From Reclinomonas americana ATCC 50394 (taxonomy: Eukaryota; Jakobida; Jakobea; Jakobida), in the NCBI GenBank assembly GCA_048213135.1, contig PS015017.1, positions 63,967 through 86,033 of the forward strand: 22,067 nucleotides of DNA, in the 5' to 3' direction. The notes under the pieces were generated by a model that was not told the origin of the DNA, did no database searches, and saw only the letters and a list, made by a program, of their open reading frames with translations. The position numbers and the translations under genes are program-made. Shown here piece by piece: positions 1-8,374 of this stretch (position 1 is its first letter; the number at the start of each line of letters is the position of its first letter).

Positions 1-105
1 GGCCACCACCGTTGTTCTGACCACCAGTGTTCTGGGGAGGCTGCTGCTGGCCACCACCATTGTTCTGACCACCATTGTTCTGGCCACCACCGTTCTGTGG
101 CGGTG
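1..105 (-). repeat. Short tandem coding repeats, QN(N)GG
   Basis: On the plus strand, units built from ggccaccaccgttctg and accaccattgttctg recur several times. On the minus strand they encode Gln-Asn-(Asn)-Gly-Gly-(Gly) units, interrupted by a QQQPPQNTGG segment. The repeat is inside the second exon of the secreted protein and continues beyond the window. Confidence 0.8.
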
Positions 106-260
106 GAGGAGGAGCGGCTTGTGCACTGTGTGATAACATGAGGTGAGTGGGGCTGTGGTGTGGAGGGAGAGGGAGGGGAAAAGAGAGAAGAAGAGACTCA
201 CATGATGGCCACGATGACCAAGAGTGCCAGCACGGCAAGCACACGAGGAGAGAAGATCAT
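1..260 (-). CDS. Secreted Gln/Asn/Gly-repeat protein, 5' part (partial)
   Basis: Two exons read on the minus strand. Exon 1 (260..202) starts with ATG and encodes MIFSPRVLAVLALLVIVAI, a basic-free hydrophobic stretch typical of a signal peptide. The donor GTGAGT follows, and exon 2 (125..1) begins after TTATCACACAG. The join gives the cleavage-like sequence I-A-Q-A-A followed by a Pro run and then imperfect repeats of QNNGG/QNGGG. The protein runs off the left edge, so length and any downstream domain are unknown. The predicted role is an extracellular or cell-wall/matrix protein; this is inferred only from the signal peptide and repeats. It is divergently arranged with the NRAMP gene to the right. 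I recognise no family. Confidence 0.7.
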
Positions 261-957
261 GATTCTTGTTGTTGATGGTTGTTGTTGTTGTTGTGTGGAA
301 GGAGGTTGTCAGCTCTCACAAGTGAGGTGTAATGTGGGGAGTGGGTTGGTTGCAAGGGGCATCGTGGCGGCTTTATGGCGTGTGCGAGTCGGGTGGCGAA
401 GACTGCCGCGATGGTCTTGCGCTGCGGCGAATACAAGGGCAAATTGAGGTGGATTTTTGGACAGGGGAATATTAATGTTTTGTGTGGCAAGGGGGAGGGG
501 AAGGGAGGGAGGAGAGTGCAGGTTGTGATGCAGGTAGAGTTGTGGGACGTGAAGAAAGTAGCAGCGGCGGAGCGTGGGGGAAGAGAGAGATGAATGGTGT
601 CCGGTTGCAAGTTGTGGATATCGAACTCGTGTTCGCTTTGCAAATGGGCAACGGCCTCTGCACCCAATGCCGTGGCCATACAAGTGCATCAAGAGCACTG
701 CAGTACCACTTGAGAGAGTCACATGCGGTTCTCACATGTGGCAAGAAATATCGAATTCGAATTCTTCACCAGGTGCGGACGTCGACATCGTCGTCGCCTG
801 CATCGCCTGCACAGCCAGCAGCTGCACCCACTCAGATGCAACACAGCAATCGCCTCCATGCACGACCAGCACGCGCCACACCGCGATTCCTCTCGGTCTG
901 ACAATGCACTGCTCGCGCGCGCACTGTCCACCTCTGTGGAACTGCGATTAATTTGCA
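261..957. promoter_or_regulatory. Divergent intergenic region between the secreted protein and NRAMP genes
   Basis: About 700 bp separate the two divergent start codons, so this should hold both promoters and 5' UTRs. I see no clear TATA box. It contains the perfect 12-bp palindrome GAATTCGAATTC at 753-764, a doubled GAATTC, about 190 bp upstream of the NRAMP ATG. It also contains an open frame (590-901) with a C2H2-like pattern that is reported separately as a weak candidate. Confidence 0.5.
590..901 (+). CDS. Weak candidate: small C2H2-like zinc-finger ORF
   Basis: An uninterrupted ATG-initiated frame of 103 codons lies in the NRAMP upstream region. Residues C24, C27, H40 and H45 follow a C-x2-C-x12-H-x4-H spacing, with Leu three residues before the first His as in C2H2 fingers. 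The segment before it (VRLQVVDIELVFALQMG) looks protein-like. The C-terminal third is Ser/Pro/Ala/Gln-rich and looks more like UTR or low-complexity sequence. No introns are needed. Against it, the region is the expected promoter of a flanking gene and the pattern was found by eye. It could be a single-exon gene, a relic of a zinc-finger protein, or chance. Confidence 0.22.
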   Translation: MNGVRLQVVDIELVFALQMGNGLCTQCRGHTSASRALQYHLRESHAVLTCGKKYRIRILHQVRTSTSSSPASPAQPAAAPTQMQHSNRLHARPARATPRFLSV

Positions 958-3834
958 ATGTCTGCGCCCGCTGCAGCAATTGCAGCAGCTGCTGCTGGTG
1001 CTAGTGCTACGTCTGCAACAACAGCAAGCGTGCCTTCCTCAGGCAGTTCTCCACGTCACACTCGCCAATCATCGTCGAGCGGTGGCGTGCTGGTCGCGGC
1101 AGCTGCTCCCGCACAGCACCGCTTCCGCGCACACGTGAGCAGTCCCACTTCATCATCATCGTCATCGGCGATCGAGATGACAGTGATCAACAGCGACCAC
1201 GGCGATGGAGAGCGTGTGGCGCTGATCAATGAGGAGATTCATCGCATGCCGTTGCCGCCGCGCACGCTGCCGCGTGTGAACAGCACCGACGACGACGCAG
1301 GCGATGTGGAAGAGATCGAGGCAATGGTGGCCGCACAGAGCCACAATCGGCGGCTGCGGAGGGCGCTGGATCACGAGGTCGAAGATGAGTACGATAATGA
1401 GGATAAGCGACAGCCGACGCTGATGAGACGGCGCACGCCTGTGGAACTGTTGCTGCCGCCTGGCTCGTCGTCGTCGTCCTCGTCGCCGTCAATGACTGTG
1501 GTGCCGGCGACGCAAGTGCATTCACCTGCGCTGTTATCTCCATCTCCGACTGCTGCTTCTGCTGTCCATGGTGGTGCTGCGGCGATGCCGGCTGTGGCGA
1601 CTGCGGAGTCGTCGTCGTCGTCGTCGTCGCCGTCGGGTGGTCTGCTGATGACGGGGGTATCGGTGGCCTCGCTCTCCAACGCCAACTTGTCGCTGGTGGC
1701 GGGCGTCGACAACAGCAGCGGGGATGAGGGCGGTGAAGGCTCTGGCTACCTGCGTGACATTGATGCGGCACCGGCTACGGCGACCGTCACACGTGGCATG
1801 AGTCACTTTTGTGGCGCCAGCTTCCTCATTGCGATGTTGCGTCGCTGTGCTGCTGAATGTTGTGCGATGTAGGTCACTCACTGCTCTCGTGTGTGTGTGC
1901 GTTGCAGTGGGTGCGTTTGTGCACATGCATAATTTCTGTGTCGTGTGTATGTGCGGGCGACTAATTGCTGTGCAGGTACATCGATCCCGGCAACTACGCC
2001 TCCAACATTGAAGCCGGATCGACGTACGGATACTCGCTCTGTTGGATTCTGCTGGTGGCCTCGGCGATTGGAGTCTTTGTGCAGATATTAGCCGCTCGTG
2101 TCGGTGTTTGCACTGGTGTGTGTGAAATGCGCCTCATGAGTTGATGAGTGCATGCCACTCACCCTGTCAGTAGGACGCACGCTGTCTGCCCTGTGCCGTC
2201 GGTGCTACAAGAGCCCGTGGATCAACTACCCACTCTTTGCGCTCGCGGAAATCGCCATTATCAGTACGGATCTTGCCGAAGTGCTCGGCACAGTGGTAGC
2301 GTTGCGTGCGCCTGCGGCATGCAAGTCCTCCCACGGTTGCTGCAGACTGACGCGATGCCTGTTTACGTGCGCCAGTCTCAATCTGTTATTTGGAATACCC
2401 TTTGCTTGGTGTTTGGTGATCACCGGACTCGACACGATTCTGTTTCTCGCCATCCAGCACTTGGGTGCGTGACGAGTGGAGTCGAAGCACAACTGTGCTG
2501 TTATCTCATCCTCTGTGCTTAGGGCAACGTGTTCTCGAGGCCGTCATTGGCGTCTTGTTGGTGGCCGTCTCCATGTGCTACGTGGTGGAGATGTTCTTTG
2601 TGCAGCCGAATGTGTTGGCGATCATGCGTGGCTTTGTGCCGTCATTACCGAGTGGCTCGATTCTCGTCGCCGTCTCCATCCTTGGTGCCACGGTGATGCC
2701 GCACAATCTCTACCTGCACTCGTGGGTGGTGCAGTCGCGCAACGTCAACCATCACGACCCGGTGGAGACCGCCAAGGCCACAAAGATGCTCAGCATCGAC
2801 ACGACGATCTCGCTGTCCATGTCCTTCTTTGTCAATCTGGCCATTCTCATTGGTGCGTGAGAGTTGGCCATGAGTGGGAGACAGCGAGCGACGCAAAGTC
2901 TCAATGCTCTCTGTGTGTGCAGTGGCCGCGGGAACGTTCTTCGGCGTGCAGGAGGTGTCGACGCTGCAGGAGGCGTACTTGCTGCTGGATCACGTATTTG
3001 GCGATGCGGCGAAAATCCTGTTTGGTCTCTCGTTGCTGCTCTCCGGTGCGACCTTGATTGATGAGATCACATTTTTTCGTGTGCTCACCGTGACTGCACT
3101 CTCCAGGTCAAAGCTCCACGATCACTGGCACACTGGCTGGCGAGACTGTGATGCATGTTGAGTCGTCGTCGCTCTGGCCGGCAATATTTCCGCCCTTCGT
3201 TTTTCTCACCGCAGCAAGGCAGGGCTTTTTGCGACTCCGCTGGAAGCCGTGGCTGATCCGACTGGTCACGCGCGGGCTGGCTCTCTTGCCGGCCTGCATT
3301 GCAGTGCTGATGTTTGGCGACAAGGGCACGTACGCAGCACTTGTTGCATCGCAGGTTCGCTACGCAGTTGTCCTCTGTCGTGGGGAGGTTGTCTCTCATC
3401 ACCAAGGACCCTACTAGGCCGTGCTCTCGGTCCAGCTCCCGTTCGCACTAATTCCACTGGTCCGTGTGGCCGGCAGCAAGCTCATGCAGCCGTGTCACCG
3501 ACTCGGAGGCATCGTTGCGTTTTCAATCTCGGCCATCGCCACCGCCGTCGCGAATTGATCTCATTGTGTGGTGCTTGCGTGCGTGCAGGGTGCCGCCGCG
3601 GCATGGATCATCACGGGCTTTGTGCTGTCGCTGAATGTGTGGCTGGTGGGAGACACTGTAATCTCCGTGGTCGAAGACATGACGTCGACCGTTGGCGCCG
3701 TGATGTTCATCATCGCCTGCTCCATCGGCGTCGCCGCCCTGCTCACCCTGCTCATCTTCATCTCCTTTTCGCGATTACCCGAGTCTCTCTCGCGGGCCGA
3801 GAAGCCCCTAATCATCAATGGCGCCATAAACTAG
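958..3834 (+). CDS. NRAMP-family divalent metal transporter with long Ser-rich N-terminus
   Basis: Ten exons: 958-1835, 1976-2115, 2174-2300, 2376-2464, 2523-2852, 2923-3045, 3107-3156, 3223-3354, 3418-3513, 3589-3834. They total 2211 nt (736 aa plus stop), and every junction keeps frame. NRAMP proteins are proton-coupled Mn2+/Fe2+ transporters with 11-12 membrane helices. The TM1 metal motif DPGN is at residues 296-299, and the TM6 motif GATVMPHN carries the metal-selecting Met at about 470. Other family blocks are visible: LAEIAIISTDLAEV, NLLFGIPFAW, GQSSTITGTLAGE, and VQLPFALIPL. The first ~280 residues are a hydrophilic extension with Ser runs and acidic patches, far longer than the usual short cytosolic N-terminus. 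Exon borders were chosen to fit the family; the exon 9/10 border is the least certain. Likely location is plasma membrane or an endolysosomal/vacuolar membrane (inference). Confidence 0.93.
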
Positions 3835-4044
3835 AAGAAACACACACAACCCCTTGGTTTTTCGTGTTTTTTGTTCAATTGTCGAACGCCACAGCGCCAA
3901 GAGACGAAACCCAAGTAACACAACACAGACATCCACACACAGGCACCGCACCCGCGCCGAAACTCCCGCGGAGACACCTGAAACGAGCGTCCCAAAGAAG
4001 CTCCGGCAACGGGCGAGATGCCGAGCACGGCGTGCGCGTATTGC
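3835..4044. other. Short convergent intergenic region (NRAMP / Ub-eL40)
   Basis: About 210 bp separate the NRAMP stop from the stop of the minus-strand ubiquitin fusion gene. It must hold both 3' UTRs and polyadenylation signals. No canonical AATAAA was noticed, and no other gene is supported here. Confidence 0.5.
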
Positions 4045-4922
<878 letters not shown>

Positions 4923-5090
4923 GGCTGTGCACACAAAGAGAGACAAACAACAACGCCACGCAGTGTTGAGCAGCAGTTGTGGGCGTAGAGAAGAACGGCC
5001 GGCAAACCTGCTGGCGCCGACTGGTGGCGAAAATGGGGGTGAGAGGACACTTGACGCGCGCAGGACACCTTCAGTGATTGACTGCGAAGA
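4923..5090. promoter_or_regulatory. Compact divergent promoter between Ub-eL40 and METTL25-like genes
   Basis: Only 168 bp separate the two start codons, so the genes probably share a bidirectional promoter. Part of it may be a 5' UTR intron of the ubiquitin gene (donor GTTTGCC at 5007, acceptor GTGCACAG ending at 4925 on the minus strand), 83 bp long like other introns here. No TATA box is evident. Confidence 0.45.
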
Positions 5091-5381
5091 ATGGCCTCGT
5101 TGCCGCTGCCACCCTTCCTGCCCGCAGGCTTCTCCAGGTAAAACATGCACGCACGCGCACACAGTCTCTCTTACTCACTCACTCTCACTCTCTTGTGTGT
5201 CAGTGTGGAGGAGTACGCGGAGGCATTGTATGCGTTTCTGCAACCGGCGGGTGGTGCGGAGGCCGAGGATGAGCTGGCGCGCTTGGCATGGCGTCTGCAG
5301 CAGGTGTTTGCGGTGCGCTTTGTGGAGGATAACCAGTGGGAGAGCACGTTGCCGGAGGAGTGGCAGAGGGCATTGGTGAGT

Positions 5382-5433
<52 letters not shown>

Positions 5434-6937
5434 TACGTTCGNNNNNNNNNNNNNNNNNNNNNNNNNNNNNNNNNNNNNNNNNNNNNNNNNNNNNNNNNNN
5501 NNNNNNNNNNNNNNNNNNNNNNNNNNNNNNNNNNNNNNNNNNNNNNNNNNNNNNNNNNNNNNNNNNNNNNNNNNNNNNNNNNNNNNNNNNNNNNNNNNNN
5601 NNNNNNNNNNNNNNNNNNNNNNNNNNNNNNNNNNNNNNNNNNNNNNNNNNNNNNNNNNNNNNNNNNNNNNNNNNNNNNNNNNNNNNNNNNNNNNNNNNNN
5701 NNNNNNNNNNNNNNNNNNNNNNNNNNNNNNNNNNNNNNNNNNNNNNNNNNNNNNNNNNNNNNNNNNNNNNNNNNNNNNNNNNNNNNNNNNNNNNNNNNGA
5801 GAGAGAGAGAGAGAGTTTCTTCCGCGTGCAGTCACTCACAATTGCATTCTGGGGAAAGGATTTCGACTGCACGTTTGAGGAGGCCATGGCGATGCCGAGT
5901 GGCATTGTCAAGGTGTGCGCGTGTATGCTCTTCTGCTCCTTCATGCTTGCCGCTCATGATGATGATGTGATAGGACTCGTGGCCGCAGTCTCTAAAGGAC
6001 TACGTGAGTCGCGCGCGATCGCTGACCATGAATCGCTTCCCCGACGATGACTATCTGCGTGCGCTCTCCGACTCGGTGATGCCGACGATCGATGCGTACG
6101 ACGAACTCAAGCGCGCCATTGGCGACAAGAAGCTGTATGAGGTGGCGCAGCTTGTCTTTCATCTCGGGTGCCAATGTGACCAGGCCTCACTCTCACGTTG
6201 TCGTTCATGCAGGTGGTGCATCTGGCACCGCTGGTCTCCCGCTTGTGCGACACGCTGGCGGTGGACACGGTGCTGGACATTGGCGCCGGCCAGGGTTACC
6301 TCTCGCAGGTGCTGTCGTTTGTGTGCGGCAAGCGCGTCATTGGCGTCGAGTCGCGCGCGCACAACTCGGAGCAGGCGTACACACGCATGACTCGCGTGGC
6401 GGAGAAGCTCAGCAAGCAGATGCACATGGATCCGAGTCAGCGTGGTCGGCGGCGGCGCAAGCAGCGTGCCAATGAGAAGCGGCAGCTGCTGGAGAAGACT
6501 GCGCGTGATGCACTGGATGCCGCGTATGCGCGTGGCGTTACGGATGAGAGGGAGTTGGAGGCGGTGCGCACGGAGGCATTGCGCGCGTTGGAGGCATCGC
6601 TGGAACCACCGAAACTCAAGTTCGGTCAGTACATTCCACTGACGAGTTGGGTCACGGCAGATACGACGCCGGAGGAGATTTGCAGCGTGTTGCATGGGTG
6701 CGTGTTGCATGGGTGTTTGTTCAAGGATTCGCATGCGTGTGTGCTGATGTGCAAGCAGGTCGGAATTCGCCTCCGAGTACGCCCTGTCGCACACGGTGAC
6801 TGTCACTGCTACTGCACCACCACCGCCGCCACAACCATCAGCGTCAACACTGCCGAATGAAGGTCCTTCGTCTTCTGCTGCGCCGCCAAATGAAGGTCCC
6901 TCATCTTCTGCTGCAACACCGTCGGGCGGTCGGGGTT
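5091..6937 (+). CDS. METTL25/RRNAD1-family methyltransferase-like protein, N-terminal part
   Basis: Exons 5091-5137, 5204-5375, 5832-5912, 5989-6141, 6213-6697, and 6759 to the gap at 6938. The order matches METTL25/RRNAD1 proteins: an N-terminal helical region with [14 protein letters not shown], the PKKQHE-like block read here as DKKLYE, then the SAM-binding motif DIGAGQGY at about residues 173-180. The border after codon 6139-6141 was chosen because it gives the family spacing between that block and the SAM motif. Exon 5 continues with a long basic helical insertion. Exon 6 is a Pro/Ser low-complexity insert with two copies of [10 protein letters not shown] 357-N gap lies wholly in intron 2 between GA repeats. 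The methylated substrate is unproven for this family. The gene continues on the opposite strand at 7518..7013, then at 7570-8339. Confidence 0.88.
5385..5430 (+). repeat. (GA)n microsatellite, left of gap
   Basis: About 23 GA units start shortly after the GTGAGT donor of METTL25-like intron 2. A matching GA tract resumes at 5799-5815 after the gap, so the unresolved sequence is probably more of the same repeat. Confidence 0.9.
5442..5798. other. Assembly gap (357 N) inside a GA-repeat intron
   Basis: The run of N is flanked on both sides by GA dinucleotide repeats and lies in intron 2 of the METTL25-like gene. Both flanking exons are phase 0, so no coding sequence need be missing. Confidence 0.95.
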
Positions 6938-7012
6938 NNNNNNNNNNNNNNNNNNNNNNNNNNNNNNNNNNNNNNNNNNNNNNNNNNNNNNNNNNNNNNN
7001 NNNNNNNNNNNN
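6938..7012. other. Assembly gap (75 N), left border of a reversed contig
   Basis: This gap joins the plus-strand METTL25-like exon 6 to a contig that reads on the minus strand. The true neighbour of 6937 is expected to be the 7518 end. Confidence 0.9.
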
Positions 7013-7518
7013 TCGGAGAGGGAGCGGAATTCGTGCGTCTTGCAGACGCCGAGGCATTCGCGAATCTGTGTGTCGAGTGTCGATGAGCAGCAAATACATA
7101 TCGAGCTCGCTTCTCGGATTCGCGCAACGGTTTCCGGCCACTTTTCAATCGAATGGGTGGCCAAACGACGTGAGCCGACGCCCAGCTGCGCTTCTCGTTC
7201 GCGGAAAAAGGACGACATGGGAAACCCGTTGGGAATCTGTTCCATGCACAAAGAGTGAGATCGACAGATCAGTCAGTGACGCGCACACTGGCACGCGACG
7301 CACCGTGGCTCCCAACGCCAACGCATCCACGCCAAACATCTGTCGGTCTCGCGCCCTCACAGCATCGCAGTTGCGTTCGTGGTCCTCTGTCAGCAGGTGG
7401 TAGCAGCAGCCGAGAAGCACAAGGGCAGCCACACTGTGGCCACTGCCGGCAAACATGCGGATCATCGACGGCGACAGATTGCCGCAGCAATGCAGGCCCA
7501 TGACGGCGCAGCGCAACG
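7013..7518 (-). CDS. METTL25/RRNAD1-like protein, middle part, in a reversed contig
   Basis: Read on the minus strand, 7518..7361 encodes the family blocks VMGLHCCGNLSPSM (GLHxCGDL motif) and LGCCYHLLTE. A GTGAGG donor and an ACAG acceptor remove 7237-7360. Then 7236..7013 encodes IPNGFPMSSFF and LGVGSRRLATHSIEKW, the next conserved blocks of the family. These belong between the plus-strand pieces on either side, which lack them. The segment is bounded by N runs at both ends, so it is most simply a contig inserted backwards. The last ~25 codons before 7013 are less family-like and may be intron. It is not an independent gene. Confidence 0.88.
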
Positions 7519-7569
7519 NNNNNNNNNNNNNNNNNNNNNNNNNNNNNNNNNNNNNNNNNNNNNNNNNNN
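7519..7569. other. Assembly gap (51 N), right border of a reversed contig
   Basis: This gap separates the reversed METTL25-like segment from the plus-strand C-terminal exons. After flipping, the 7013 end would abut this gap. Confidence 0.9.
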
Positions 7570-8339
7570 CCTGCTCATCCGACAGTACTACCCAGAGGCG
7601 GTGACGGAGCGCGACTCGGTCAACATCGGCAATGTCGCCAAGACGCAGGTGTGCATTGCGCCGAGATAGTTTTCCTTCTTCCATCCCTGTCTCTCCCTCT
7701 GATGACGTTCGAGTGCAGCGACACGATTTCCTCAGCTACGCCAAGCATGCCATTCGCGAGAGATTAGGACTCGAGCAGGATCGGCTCTCCGACGAGGACA
7801 TTGTGGCGTTCTATGAGCGACACAAAGTGCCAGTTTCGTCTCCCATCGCCCTCCTCGGATTTACCCTCTCTTTCTCTCTCTCACATACGCGTGCTTCTGT
7901 GCTTTAGAACTTCCGCATGGGCAAATACTACGCAGTGCGCAACACGATTGGGCCCTGCATAGAGTCTCTGATCCAGTTGGACCGCTACCTGTACGTGCAA
8001 TACGACGTGCAACGGGAGCTTCGCTCGCGACCACCGGAACAGGGCGGCCTGGCGCCCGACGAACACATCTATGCGACGGTGCTCCCGGTGTTCCATCCGT
8101 GCAAGTCACCGCGCAATCTGGCACTGGTTGCGGTGCGCTGTCGCGACGTGCAGGCCGTCATCTCGTGTTTGTATCACGAGACGGCGACGGCGACAGCGGT
8201 CAGTGGCAGCGCTGACGATGCGTCCGCCGTGGAAGTGGCTGGCATACCACAGAAGAGACCGTGGGAAGAAGTAGAGGAGGAAGAGGAGAAGGCGAAGGAG
8301 AAAGGTGGAGAGGAAGACGAGACAATAGAAAGGGAATGA
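7570..8339 (+). CDS. METTL25/RRNAD1-like protein, C-terminal part
   Basis: Exons: gap edge to 7648, then 7719-7826 and 7908-8339. They encode LLIRQYYPEAV, then VNIGNVAKTQ, FLSYAKHAI, and the family's C-terminal core GPCIESLIQLDRYLY followed by LPVFHPCKSPRNLALVAVR. This matches the order in human METTL25B/RRNAD1. The last ~40 residues are a Glu/Lys-rich acidic tail after the conserved end. The stop is only 35 bp from the stop of the convergent gene A, so the 3' UTRs probably overlap. Confidence 0.9.
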
Positions 8340-8374
8340 ATAGTGAACGGCACGTCAACTAGTGTGGCTTCCCT
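8340..8374. other. 35-bp gap between convergent stop codons
   Basis: The METTL25-like stop (plus) and the gene A stop (minus) are separated by 35 bp. Both 3' UTRs must extend into the other gene's coding region, giving antisense overlap of the mature transcripts. Confidence 0.7.

Noticed and set aside
1836-1872. Later donor (GTAGGT near 1869) for NRAMP exon 1
   Set aside because: It would insert 11 residues (Cys/Arg-rich) directly before DPGN in TM1, where the family has none; the GTTGCG donor at 1836 preserves the helix.
6142-6176. Later donor (GTCTTT at 6154) for METTL25-like exon 4
   Set aside because: It would add four residues between the KKxxE block and the SAM motif. The GTGGCG donor at 6142 gives the spacing seen in human METTL25B.
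7013-7518. Interpretation as a separate minus-strand gene nested in the METTL25-like gene
   Set aside because: It encodes precisely the conserved blocks missing from the flanking exons and is bounded by N runs, so a reversed contig is simpler.
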